NCBI GenBank assembly: GCA_900239685.1
Contig: OENT01000082.1
Coordinates: 172,186-236,185, forward strand
Length of the DNA stretch: 64,000 bases
Source of the DNA: Rotaria macrura
Lineage: Eukaryota > Rotifera > Eurotatoria > Philodinida > Philodinidae
Direction: 5' to 3'
The notes under the pieces were generated by a model, which saw nothing but the letters and a program-made list of their open reading frames with translations, was not told where the DNA came from and searched no databases. Positions within the stretch are counted from its first letter, which is position 1. Each line of letters begins with the position of its first letter. The translations under genes and the position numbers were made by a program. This document shows, in pieces, positions 35,901-47,645 of this stretch.

Positions 35901-38900
35901 TTATTTAATAATGATCCTAGTCAGCAAACGAAAACAACTGATATGTTCGATCCATTTGCTCCAACCAATACAACGACAACGGCGGAAATGTTTGACAATT
36001 TTTTTAATGATTTAAACGATGGAAATGTAAAAGAACAGAAAATTCAATCAACTGTTGTTGTACCATCGAATTTAACTTCAACACAACCATTAGGAAATTA
36101 TAGCTTCGATGATTTATGGAACGAGAGTATGTCTCAAATTCCATCGTCAAATAATAATGAAAATCAATCCAATAAAGTTATTGATACAAATCCATTTTCA
36201 TGGGATGCATTTTTAAATAATGATGGTAATAATACTAATGAGAACTCAAATCCGTTTAGTGAAAAAACAACTACTCCAGCTGTAGCTATAACATGGGAGT
36301 CTTTATTTGGCGAAGAAAAACAGCAGGAGAACGAAGATGATCTTAGACAATTTCTAAATTGGATTATTGGCCATTTCGATGATACTGAAGACAACGATGT
36401 TCAGCATGAACTTACATTTACTTCAACGCAAAATCTTGAAAGTATTATAAAAGATGTTCAAATGTGTTCGATGCCATTTGATCCAATACCATCTCCGCCA
36501 TTACATGTTGATCATACAGTTGCAAATCCGTTGATTAATGCAATTCATCATGAATTATTTCCCATCGATGAATTAGAACAATTGAATGTAAATCAAGGCC
36601 AACAATCAATGATATTGTATGAAGAGGATGAAGAAGAAACAGATAAAGACAATGATAAATTATTATCATTTAATTATGAATTAAAGGTTGTTGTTGAAAA
36701 ATTAGTTTCAAATATTTTACAATTAGCATTGGACGAAATTAATCAACCTTATAACCAAATCGAACATTTCATTGATCAAATATTAGCACAGGCAATATTT
36801 GAAGAGCATAACAATGATAGTCATGTATTAGAATCAGAAAAAGATCATATCATACCAACGGATAACCTGGCTACCATTATTAGTTGGCATGATACAGCAA
36901 AAACAACTGTGAAAAAAATTGTTAATCCATTTGATGAAAAATTCGATAACGTTTGGATTCAACATTTTCAAGCACAGAATCAAAAAACAAACGAAAATTT
37001 ACCTGCGAATGAAAAAAAAACTGATATTGATCCATGGCTATTGACGACAGGTGAACCTAACCATGATGTCGATCCGATGACATTTTTTTCAAATACTTTT
37101 GATGAATCAGATTTATTTTCTTCGACAAGTAATCCAATGAATAAGATTCCTGAAATAGAAGATGATGAAGCTGCAGTTCTCAGTGAATATGTGCCACCAC
37201 CAATATTAAGAGATTCTTCAAGTGGAACTGCGATTGCTAATAACATGATGAAATATACATTAACAGCACCCGTTTTCGATGACAGCGGTGATGACAGTTC
37301 CTTTCAAGAAGATTATTTTGCTTCCAATAAGGTATTTACTTTTTCGAGTAATTTAATTGTTCTAAACTAACACGACTAATTTTAATAAAATCCATTCAAG
37401 TACATTGGTAAACTGATCAAATACATTGCTACGTTGCTTTCTGCTCGTTTAAATTTTCTATTTGATTTGATATATAAATTCTCCTATGATTGAATAATCG
37501 TCATATAACTATATATTTAGAATGAATCGTCAATAGTAACACATGCAACATTTGATGAGAACCCGGTTGAAACAAAAAATTTTAAAGTATATTTATCTTA
37601 TTTGAATAATTAAAATATATGTTTGAAAATTTCCTTTTTTTTTCTATTCTAGTTGACAGAAGAAAATCAAGCTGAAAATGATGAACAAAACAATATTTTT
37701 TTGCAAAAAACACGTCCATTAGATTTTGAAGCATTTGGTAGTGATCAACCACTTGATTCATCAGAAGCCGAAACGAATTTCTCCGATATAAACGGCCAAG
37801 ATTATAATGCCATAGATCAATCGTCTCGATCGAAACAAATTAAAGATGATTATGCACCATGGATTACCGTTGAAAATCCATTCGAAGTTACTCAAGCTAA
37901 TTCTATCATCAAAGATGAACCATGGGAACTTGAAGATAGTAGCGAAGAAAAAGTGGTCACACATATCCAGCATGCAACACCATTCAATGACAATCAATAT
38001 GAAACAAGAGAACACTCTGATTTACATAATAATTATTTCTCAGATTCATTCAATGCATCAACAGCCATTGAAGAAAAACATCTCGATGATGACGAAGAGA
38101 ATTCTAATGATCATTTAACTAAACGTCAACTCGACGATGACAGACGACCATCGTTTGGAAAAGGCGTTGACATCAATGATGATAAACAAAATATACAGGA
38201 TGTAACCTCATCGAAAAGCAATCTTGAATCATCACAATCATCAACAACTTCTGATTCAGAAGAAATTGAAATTAATGATATCAAACCAAGTTTTGCAGCA
38301 ATAACCGATCGTACAACTGATCAGATGCAAAGTAGTTTTGTCAATATTGATGAAACAAATCACGCAGTATGTATTCAGTTTCTTATTGCAAGTCAATGGA
38401 AACATTGTTTTAATTTGTTTTCAGATTACTCGTCCTTCAGAATCAATTGAGACAGCACCGCACATGATACCCGTTCAATCGGAAAGTGAGAATTTACCTC
38501 CGCCATTACCTTCACTACCAGCGATAAATGATAGTTCAAGTAAATCGAGAACCATCAGTGAAGCTTTTTTTCTCTCAAAGAAATTTTTATTTATGCTTTT
38601 TATTAGATACTTCAAATAATAGCCCGCTGATGAAATCAGCACTATTTCCATCAAATACAGATACACAATTCAAAAAAAATTTACGTTCAGAATCAGAAAT
38701 ACCTACAACTAGTCAAATAACAACTGACACAAAAATTCGCAGTCATACAGATACCCAATCAGTTCATCCTTTTGAATCAGGTATTGTGTTATTTACAATT
38801 TATATTTTGTCGAAGGTACTTGATGTCGTGCATAGTGTTGATTGTTCGATGATGAGGGAAACTTATGATTATAATTAGGCATTACATCATGGTAATTTGA

Positions 38901-41616
38901 ATGATAAGGTACTTGTAAATTAGTAGTTTTCGATTGTAATAGTGCTGTCGGTTGAACACCATTTGTACGACGTCGTTGTTGTGTTACAGGTGGCATAGCA
39001 ATCAATATGGGTACATTATCTTTTCGTGGTTTTACGAATGATATTTGACTTTTATGTTTCTTATGTCGTTCATCAATTAACATTTTCAATTCGTAAATTT
39101 TTTTTCGTATGCTCTCATCTTTCAAATCACTTACAGTCAATGAACGACAAAGTTGTTCAAGGTCAATAATAGGTATTGGTTCTTGTTGCTGCTGCTGCTG
39201 CTGTTGCTGTTGTGGATGTTGTTGATGTTGTTGATGTTGTTGCTGTTGTTGTTGTTGTTGTTGTTGCTGCTGCTGCTGCTGTTGTTGTTGTTGTTTCGAG
39301 GATGGTTTGTTAGTGGAAGATGTTGGTTTTGAAGTTTTCGTCTAGAGAGATGAAGAAAAGAAGACGCAAAAAAGAAAAGAAAAAATACAATTAAATTCTA
39401 ATTTTTACTACTGTATTTGACATTGTCGATGGTTTCTTCGGTTGATTTGTTTCTTCTTTTGTTTCAAGATAATCAAGGTACTCGAAAAGTTTTTCATCTT
39501 CTGCTATATTTGTTGTTAAGGTTGGCGTTTGAATCATTTTCGACATGACATTAGGTGAAGGCGTTTTCATGGCTAGTTCGACAGTCTTCGATATTGGAAT
39601 ATGTTCACTTGTTTGTCGGGGTTTTGTCTCATTTTTCTGTTCAATAAACCAATTATTGTTTTTATTTAATTTATTAATATTTTCGCATGATGATGTTGGA
39701 ATTGTTGTTAATGTTTTATTGATCATATCAGCTAATGTCAATTTTGTTGATGACGCTTCTGATGCTGATACAGTCATATCATTATAAATAACACTGTCAA
39801 CTTCATCATTTTCTTCTTCATCAAATATGCTGGAAATTTCATCCTCATCTTCAACATCGAATTTTTCATTAGTAATCTGTGTATCCGACGGCGTCTTTTC
39901 AATGCGTACATCAATTTGTTTTGACGATGGTACTGTATCAGGTTGTTTCACTGATATATTTATCATGTATGTTTCTTCGAACATACAACGTGATTTTGTT
40001 TTTTTACTATCCGAATTCACATTTGAAACTGCTGTTGCTTCATCTTTGATACATATTGCTTGGTCAGTATTGTTTTTAACTTCACAAGTAGCCGCATGAC
40101 CTCGTTGAACATCATAAGAACCATGTAAGAAAAATTTCAGTAATTCATCTTCACTACGAACTTTAGTAGTCTCGACTTTTGATTTCTGACTACATGGTGT
40201 AGTTTTATGATAAGATGTTGTGATGGCAAGAGTATCACTGGCCATTGAATATTACGATAGAATGTGTATCACGCTGGGTCAAACAGAAGAATGAATAAAA
40301 CATCAAAAAAGAAAGGCGTACAGTTGAATGAATAGTCATGGTCAATACAAGCTCGATTGATAGCTACGTCATCATCATACATAGAAATATATCTATACAC
40401 CACTATGATGAAGCAAAAAAGTCCTTGACCTATAACTGTTCACTCAATCGTTGTTACGTATTTGACATACGCACGCTACGATTGTATCAATATGTACATC
40501 ATATGTTCATGATCAAAAGAAAATTAAGAATAAGAATATGATTTAGTTTCGAACGATATATTTGTTTCTCAAAAAGAAAAAAAAATTGTTAAAATCAAAC
40601 TAACTTAATATGATGAATATGGTATTGAACGAGCTGAGTGAAATTCACGAGATTCGTCTATAAGAGTTGTGGCCGAAGCTGACATTGTTCTTAAGGGTGG
40701 TCTAAATAAAGGATCATTATCGGTTGCTTCAGATTCTTCAGACGAAGCATGTCTATCAAAACGATAGTTTTTATGAGTCATTGCTGTTAATGTCGGTTTT
40801 TCAGCTGATTCTAATTTGATAACCGTAAAATCTGGCTGCTGTTTATTTTTTTCATTTATTGTTTCGGTTGTTGGTGGAGAAGGTGTTGCAGTAGGTACCA
40901 ATAATGCTGTAAATGGAATGGCGTTAATAGCATTACGACGAATAATAAGATTTGCAATAGTATTTGTTGATGTCCCTTCTGGCGATGATTCTCGTCTTGA
41001 TAGTATTGATTTCATGAATTTAGTTGGTTTAAGTGAATCATGATCATCGTTCGGAATCGATGATGATGATTCAGTTGGTTGTTGACTTTGATAATCACCT
41101 TGAATAATACGATGTAATTCAGTTATGGATACTGGAGTGTAAAAAAGAGTAGAACGACCAGATTGATAAAAAATTGACGATGAACGACGACGATTGTCTA
41201 TCTTTTGCCGTCGATAGTAAGCTAATTCAAGACACTGTAATAATATTCTAAGTAGGCCAAGTATTATAAGGCATATAACAATAGGTGATATTCCAATTAA
41301 AACAGCATATAGCCCTCGATGAAAACATTGACGTGAACAATATTCCATATTAGTTTATAGAAGATAATTACTTTCTTGATAGTATTAATTATCAATGATA
41401 TGAGAGAGATTTATTTGCTCAAGTTTCCTTTTTATTTTTTGTTTCTATGCGATCAAAGTATAAACAATCGATATATTGATATAAGTTTTCTACGAATTTT
41501 CAGATGATGCTAACGAAGTGTTGAAAACAAAAGAAGAGAAAAAAGAAGGCAATAATTATGATAATGTTAATAGTAACAGAAAACAACAACAGCATGCATA
41601 TTGGAAACAAAAATAG
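32980..41616 (+). CDS. Large acidic disordered protein with NPF/DPF/DPW motifs
   Basis: Seven exons (32980-34518, 34827-37331, 37521-37586, 37653-38366, 38425-38539, 38607-38780, 41504-41616) keep one frame and sum to 1,741 residues. The family is not recognised. The product is Asp/Asn/Ser-rich with no obvious fold, and carries short motifs typical of clathrin-coat and EH-domain partners: NPF in TNPFSWDAF, SNPFSEK, VNPFDEK and ENPFEV, DPF in FDPFAP, and DPW in IDPWLL. A role in vesicle traffic is inferred from these alone. The start MASDVEDL was chosen because the open frame upstream is a pyrimidine tract. The last exon is the least certain: TTTTCAG acceptor, correct phase, 38 codons (ending HAYWKQK). 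Without it, the frame would read into the intron and stop at 38878. Two minus-strand genes lie inside this last intron (38781-41503). Confidence 0.7.
38793..40245 (-). CDS. Polyglutamine low-complexity protein nested in an opposite-strand intron
   Basis: Two exons, 39412-40245 and 38793-39341, joined in phase 0 across a 70-base intron, give 460 residues. No family is recognised. The first exon is acidic and Ser/Thr-rich (DEDEISSIFDEEENDEVDSV). The second begins TKTSKPTSS and has a 19-Gln run, then HQQHQQHP, then a 10-Gln run, followed by a more ordered-looking segment EPIPIIDLEQLCRSLTVSDL and IRKKIYELKMLIDERHKKHK, probably helical. The C-terminus is His/Asn/Ser-rich. Its stop lies only 12 bases beyond the donor of exon 6 of the plus-strand NPF gene, so both genes share this sequence on opposite strands. 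Function unknown. Confidence 0.7.
39184..39293 (-). repeat. CAG/CAA repeat coding for polyglutamine
   Basis: On the coding (minus) strand, 19 consecutive Gln codons (mixed CAA and CAG, with five CAG in a row), then CAT-interrupted pairs, then ten more Gln codons. Mixed codons suggest an old, fairly stable tract. It lies within exon 2 of the nested gene. Confidence 0.95.
40605..41348 (-). CDS. Single-pass membrane protein with a long cytoplasmic Ser/Thr-rich tail
   Basis: One-exon frame of 247 residues. The N-terminus is short and Cys-bearing (MEYCSRQCFHRG), followed by one hydrophobic span at about residues 14-38 (VLIGISPIVICLIILGLL) and then a basic stop-transfer patch (YYRRQKIDNRRRSS). The remaining 190 residues look disordered. 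No signal peptide and no known domain. The span and juxtamembrane region resemble those of the exon at 41789-42052, suggesting a tandem duplication. Like the polyglutamine gene, it sits inside the last intron of the plus-strand NPF gene. Confidence 0.65.
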   Translation of the reverse strand: MEYCSRQCFHRGLYAVLIGISPIVICLIILGLLRILLQCLELAYYRRQKIDNRRRSSSIFYQSGRSTLFYTPVSITELHRIIQGDYQSQQPTESSSSIPNDDHDSLKPTKFMKSILSRRESSPEGTSTNTIANLIIRRNAINAIPFTALLVPTATPSPPTTETINEKNKQQPDFTVIKLESAEKPTLTAMTHKNYRFDRHASSEESEATDNDPLFRPPLRTMSASATTLIDESREFHSARSIPYSSY

Positions 41617-41788
41617 GATAGAAACTTAGCGAATAAGCTCGACATCAATATGGATCTATCTATGATTATAACAGAGGGAAAGAATTACATTTTAGCATGC
41701 AATATTTCCATCGTTTATTTTTTCTACCAAAGGATGACATCCATATTGATGGATGATAGAAAGCTGTGTTTCTGTTCTGCATGATGAA

Positions 41789-42052
41789 TCAAACGGCTTG
41801 AGGAAAAGCTTGTTGATCGGAATCATCTATTGATGGATTTGAAACAACAAGACATTGTTCGGAACATCGTACGATTTCTAATTGTTGTTTAAGTCTCCAA
41901 TTTGTATAACAACGTGATACTTGAATACACATACTTAGGCTAATATACAATAATATAGCGATAACTAAAGGTGTAAAACCAAGAAGTATTGCAGTTTTTA
42001 ATGTTGAGACATTGCTATTAGTTCCCGATTGATCAACTATGTTTTTACTTTC
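41789..42052 (-). CDS. Terminal exon of a second short membrane protein
   Basis: An 88-codon terminal exon (87 residues and a stop) starting right after a TCTTTAG acceptor in phase 0 and ending at a stop (QQAFPQAV). It has one hydrophobic span (AILLGFTPLVIAILLYISL) followed by SMCIQVSRCYTNWRLKQQ and a short acidic tail. The span lines up with AVLIGISPIVICLIILGLL of the neighbouring gene at 40605-41348, and both are followed by Cys, Tyr and basic residues. The 5' exon or exons were not found; they should lie between 42053 and about 42650. Function unknown. Confidence 0.55.
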   Translation of the reverse strand, partial: ESKNIVDQSGTNSNVSTLKTAILLGFTPLVIAILLYISLSMCIQVSRCYTNWRLKQQLEIVRCSEQCLVVSNPSIDDSDQQAFPQAV

Positions 42053-42655
42053 CTAAAGATAACAAATAAATGAATGTATTATGAAAGATAGTAAGTCAAA
42101 AAGTATATCGTTTACTTCGTTTGTGACCATATAGTTTGACTTGACGAATTTAGAAGAGTAATGATGACAAAATTAGATTGTTTTCTTTCGAGTAATAGTT
42201 AGAATATGTATGCGTGCATGTCTTTGTCAGTGAAAATAGACACATCACTACTCAATCATATAATGAACGATGTGGTTCTCTTCAAGGGATATGTTATTTA
42301 AAAAGAAACGAGTGGATCTCTACTATGCTTTCTTTTTTCATTCGTTCGTAAACATGAAGTCCTTCTTGTTCCATCGTTAAATATAGAAGAGATGGAACAG
42401 AACGCCCGGCAAACAATCAAGTGGTAGTAGCGGAGATTCCGAAACGAGACAGAGACAGAGAGAAAAATGAAACCAAAAAAAAAACCGAGCAAGAAAATAT
42501 GTTCTTAATAATTGTTTGTGAGCAGCACGGTCTGTTCTGAGCAGTGTAAATAGAATTAGTTAATGTGTATGCGCATGCTCAAGATAAACAGAAACGAAGA
42601 AAAAGATTTCTATCAAAAACAATTTTTTGCTCTGGTTACTATATTTCAGGAAGCT

Positions 42656-44616
42656 ATGTCTGCCCGTTTCCGTTTTTTCACTCATCAATATGAGTAAATG
42701 TTTGTCTATGAAAGAGAACTAATGAAAAGTATATTTACAACATCCGTAGAGTCAACTTCAGCAAGAAACAACAGAAGAATCAATCGAAACATTTTCTTTC
42801 TCGTATAGCCCTTCTTCGTTCAACATCTGCCGATGATAATGAAGTCGATTCGGACGAATTAGATGGTGTTATTTCATGTGTGATCGATAACACTCCAGTT
42901 AAAATTGATGCTAAAACTATAACTCCATTCAAGAGTGTTATTAGTTCAGCAGGAACATTACACGAAGACAATCAAACGATTGTAATTGCAATTTATGGTT
43001 GTTGGCTACCCGATCATCGTCTTAGAGAATATCGCTATATTATGGATCAACTTTTCTAGTATGCCAATAATAAATTTTATTTCATATTATCAATAATCTT
43101 GAATTGTTTTCTAGTTATGTCTATCATAAATTAGAGAAAATGGTTACTAACGATTATGTTCTAATTTATTTTCATGGTGCAACACCAAAACATCGAACAC
43201 CAGATTTAAAATTTCTTCGTAAATGCTACCAGATGATTAATTTTCGGTACAATGTTTTTCAAGACTTAGTACTGATTTTATTTTTACTGTTCTTTGTTTT
43301 TGCTATTCTGAATTAGACTTCGAAAAAATCTTCGTTCAGTCTATGTTGTACATCCTACACGATGGCTACGTACAATAGTTGCTCTTTCAAGACCGTTTTT
43401 CAGGTAAAAAATGTCTTACCTTTAATAATTATATTTTCTTTTTTCTAGTAAAAAATTTTATCATAAGATCAATTATTTATATACAATAGCCGAACTTGAA
43501 CGACAATTTCCTCGTAATCGTCTGTCAATTCCAGCTATTATAGAACAGTAAGTTAGTGTTTATTTTATTCTCCTATCAAAATGTCAATCAAATCTTCTAA
43601 TGATATTATAATCATCGAAGAAAAACACCTGTTTTTTCTTTCGTCTAGATAATATACATTATATAGTATCTATTTACAACTATCAATAGGAAAAATAAAG
43701 GTAGCATATTTTTCTTCTGATTGATGTTGGGGAAATTAAATTTCATATTGTCTTCTGTTTTTTGTACGATTTCTTGGTGAAAGTGGTGATGTTTCGTTGT
43801 TATCATGTTGTCTTGCCTTGCTTTTAGATACGATCGAACTTATCGTGCTCCATAAACGAAAACTGAATTTATCCATATATATATATATATATATTTTATA
43901 TGTAATATATATGTGAATTATGGTAGAAAAAAAAATTAACATCTTACTTTTTTAGTTAACCTTGTTTTTTATTACAATCATTAACAAATCTCATAGCTTT
44001 TTCTTGTTATCTACTTGACATTTCATACTAATCGACCTCTAAACGTAAACAAGATACAATACTTCAAGCTTACTAAGAAACTAATCGAATTATTATTCCC
44101 TGTTGAGTTAATAAGTATGCAAATAAATAAATGTCCCTCGTATTTATTCAGATATGATTTATCACGTTCGAGAGGTAGATTCTCTCGAATTTTTCGTTGG
44201 TTTTAATTTGTAAGTATGTGTTTGAAAGGCATCGGTTGAATGAAAGAAATATCATAAGTTTAATTAATGATATAGTGTTCTTCCCCTTTTCCCCAGTTTC
44301 CATACAGTGGCCACTAAGAATTGCTTATTAGCTTTGTTTTATGTTATTGTGTTTTTATTGCATCTATCAAAATATGGTATATATATATATATATCTGTGT
44401 CTGTGTCTATGTGTGTTTGTTAGCTTTCACTCACATTTATATTAATTTTTTTTGTGAAAAATTTCACCTGTGAATAATACAATTTTGTTGAAATTTTATA
44501 GGACGGATTGGCTATATTCTCAAAAATATGATCGCCACAATGCAAGTATAAAACGTTCTATTGCACAATCAATATCTCGATCTATGGCTAACAATGAAAA
44601 TGAATCAGCTGCTTGA
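42656..44616 (+). CDS. BCH-domain (CRAL-TRIO-like) protein of the BNIP2/caytaxin family
   Basis: BCH-domain proteins are cytosolic scaffolds that bind small GTPases, their regulators and lipids. Six exons (42656-42693, 42762-43058, 43115-43246, 43317-43403, 43449-43547, 44502-44616) sum to 255 residues. The BCH domain is clear: KTITPFKSVISSAGT, IVIAIYGCWLPDHRLREYRY, MDQLFYYVYHKLEKMV, DYVLIYFHGATPKHR, FLRKCYQMINFRLRKNLRSV, VVHPTRWLRTIVALSRPFFS, KINYLYTIAELERQFP. These match BNIP2-type YLNGAT, RRLRKNLKS, IVHPSWFIRT and TRPFISSKF. The start (MSARFRFF) follows TTTCAG and its small first exon is inferred; a longer product spliced from upstream acidic exons (as in PRUNE2) cannot be excluded. The last intron (954 bases) holds two TA microsatellites. 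Confidence 0.88.
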
Positions 44617-44861
44617 AAAATATCTATCCTATTTATAATTAATTGCGGTTCTACCCGGTCGTTTTACTATTGTTTTATTTTCTTCAATAATTTAATAGCT
44701 ATTCTTGTTCTTTGTCCTTTTCTATTCGTTGTGCAATAATGTGGTGCTGCGTCTTTTCCTTCTTTTCTTTTTGGTTTTTTTTGCGTATCGTATATCTGCT
44801 TAGTGACAGTTCATATTGTATATGTGCATAGGCAAAAACACTGTTTTTAGCAATTAAAATT

Positions 44862-44892
44862 GTTTGTTTTGTTCAAAACGAACAAAACAAAC
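44862..44892. terminator. Perfect 13-base hairpin downstream of the BCH gene
   Basis: GTTTGTTTTGTTC at 44862-44874 is followed by a five-base loop and its exact complement GAACAAAACAAAC at 44880-44892. It lies about 250 bases past the BCH gene stop. It could act in 3' end formation or simply be a palindrome; eukaryotic termination does not normally need it, so the role is speculative. Confidence 0.4.
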
Positions 44893-47275
44893 TAAAGTGA
44901 AAATCAAAGTAAGCTCGAAAAATTAGGAATAAAACAGTGTGTTGCTTCGTTTGTTTTTTTCGATATACTCATGCTTTTTTGTTTCTTCTCGATATATTTT
45001 GAAATACATATATATAATTAGTTCGTCACTAAATTCATAAATGAAACAATTTTTTGTTGAATAAAAGGAGGCATGTTTGATTATTGGTCAACTAATGAAA
45101 TGATATTATTCTTTGTCTTTATTCTATCACACATATAATCAAGTTGTTAGAAGAGAACTCGTTAAAAGTGATGAAATATACTTTGAAGATCTTCATTATC
45201 AAATGAAATACGTGCTCTGATTGTATTTAAGCTGCATAAATTCGTCCATATGAACATTAGACAGTTTTCAATACAATTCCTATTATATTGCGTTTCACAA
45301 TATCATTTTTATGTAAGATTTAGTAGGAGTAAAATTTTGAACGAAACCTCTTTTTCGTGAAAGTCATGAGACTTGTCCCTATGAATTCTATTTTGAAATA
45401 CAATGTGACGATCTTTTGTGTTTTTCAGTATAACAAAATATTAATTATTTATATGGTTTCAAAATACTTCTATTTCGTCGATACTCTTAATAGTGAAATG
45501 TTAGAAGTTGAAAATTGACTAAACATCTTAGATCGATAATAACATTCTATTGAAAACTGAGATGTTCGATAATTAACAAGAAATTTCTATGAGCAACAGT
45601 TTTCAAGTTCTTTTTTAGTAGTTCTTGTAGAGTTTATTCAATTAGAAAGGTTTCTATTCAAGTGTAATCTGTCATTTACTGTTAATAATTTTCTTTTGCA
45701 GATTCGAGATCGATGATAATCCTAACTAGTTAACTGACATATCTTCTGAACAAGAGTCTTCGTATCAATACTTTTCGAGCTGTTCAATCGATTGTACAGT
45801 TCGTAAACGCCCTACAATTGTTTTAATGCAACAATCAAGTCTTTCAATACAAATAAGTTTGTAAACACGTGGTGTCTATCATGTTGTCTTTTAGATTTAT
45901 AGAATGATCAGAATATGTCCATAAAACAGAGGTAGAACAAATGTAAATTTGAAATGCAGATATGACTTGAATGTTGACAATCAACATATCGTAGCAGAAT
46001 AGACTGGACAACAAAAGCTTGTTTTCTTTTGTTAGTACAATGTGAACCTTGTATTCTTTTACGCGGTTATCTAGCAGTCCAGTATTCATCATTCATATAC
46101 TTCAATTGATCAAATAAAATGTTTACTTTTACATGGATACACTGGTCATACACTTTGAAAGCGATTCTTTTATCATGATTTTTCTATTGATTATCTATCT
46201 CGTTTACCGATTCAAGATATTATGAAATTGATAGCAATACAAATTGCATGAACAAAACAGACAAATCATTTTCGTAACTATATATATTTGATAACATTTA
46301 CGATCAATTATGGCGTATTTTTTATATGAGAAATAACACGTTACTGTGAGACAAGGATCTTGTAACGATCCGATCGGTTCAGCTCGAAATTATTGTTCCT
46401 ATTTTTTACTTTATATAAAAAATGATACATCTATTTTAAACACTTTACATGATTTTAAATGTTTGATAAAATCTAATGGACATAAATTTCTCATATGATC
46501 GATAGAGATGATAAGCCGTATTTATTGCATAGACTAGATTAATTAACGTGAGAAAATGATTCACTAAAAGATGACGAGTTTATGAATAGCAACTAGCGCT
46601 TTATTGAATTCTCTAAGTTAACCAAGCAAGTAAATTCTTGAGGAGCACATAATTTTTGTTCAAAATTTCTATGAAATGCATTGCCGGTTTTTCTTTTCAG
46701 AGAAAGTATTTTTGGCAGGCTTTCATCAGAACATTTTGTCTGCAAACGATTAACCATAGACAAAAAGGATATAAGAGAAAGCATATGGATAGTAGTAGTA
46801 GTAGTTAAGAATTTCATGCTCACATTGCAAGTATCAATAAACTTTTTCGTCCAATTCACAAACTTCTTCTGACTACCTACGAGTTAATTCATACAATTGA
46901 AAAAAAGTACAAAACGCTTTCATTAAGAGTAATTGTGAGCTTTCTATGGACGTACCAATATTTAAAACAATAGTACCGCAAAATACTGACTTACGTATAT
47001 GGAACGATCGTGATTCAGTAGAAAAATCTAACAACACATCTTGCTTTTGTGCTTGGCAAGAAAACCAGAATTCAGTTTATCATTTATTGATCTTTTTCGA
47101 CTTTAAAAGGATGAGTGAATAAAATTCACTGAAAAATAGGTTATTTGATCATCAATAAGGTTTCAATTACTGAAGTAATCTCCAAACGTTACTGTGAATG
47201 AATTCTTTATATAAATACAAAAATGTCTTACGGATTTAGGTCACATGCGAAGAAACTGAATATAAATAGAGCAAA

Positions 47276-47645
47276 TCCCAATGAAAAAATATCAAATTAT
47301 GGGAGATTTGAGTAGATTGTCATCGGATTTTTCTCCACCAAAATCCAAATTATAATCGATTGAAATCGTCGAAACCAACGATAATTTGATTTTTAATCAA
47401 ACAATAATCTTAAAAATCCGATAAAATTTTGATTACAATCCTATTAAATCCAGATCGTATGATTTTAATCAAACATACATGATTGTAATCAAAATTTTAT
47501 CGGATTTTTAAGATTATCGTTTGATTAAAAATCAAATTATCGTTTGTTTCAACGATTTCAATCGATTATAATTTGGATTTTGGTAGAGAAAAATCCGATG
47601 ACAATCTACTCAAATCTCCCATAATTTGATATTTTTTCACTGGGA
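47276..47645. mobile_element. Fold-back MITE with near-identical terminal arms
   Basis: A near-perfect palindrome of about 370 bases. The ends TCCCAATGAAAAAATATCAA (left) and, inverted, TCCCAGTGAAAAAATATCAA (right) open arms of about 150 bases that match almost base for base (GGGAGATTTGAGTAGATTG, CAAATTATAATCGATTG, AAAATCCGATAAAATTTTGA). About 50 bases of centre remain. No coding capacity. The low divergence of the arms suggests a fairly recent insertion. The end word CAxTGAAA is reminiscent of hAT-type ends, but I see no clear target duplication, so the superfamily is open. Confidence 0.85.

Noticed and set aside
38781..38878. Read-through end of the acidic protein after exon 6, giving 32 extra residues
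   Set aside because: It begins at a good GTATTG donor, is unlike the rest of the protein, and overlaps the end of the opposite-strand gene. The exon at 41504 fits in phase.
42780..42971. Minus-strand open frame across the BCH gene
   Set aside because: It is a shadow of the BCH exon, whose plus-strand reading has clear family matches.
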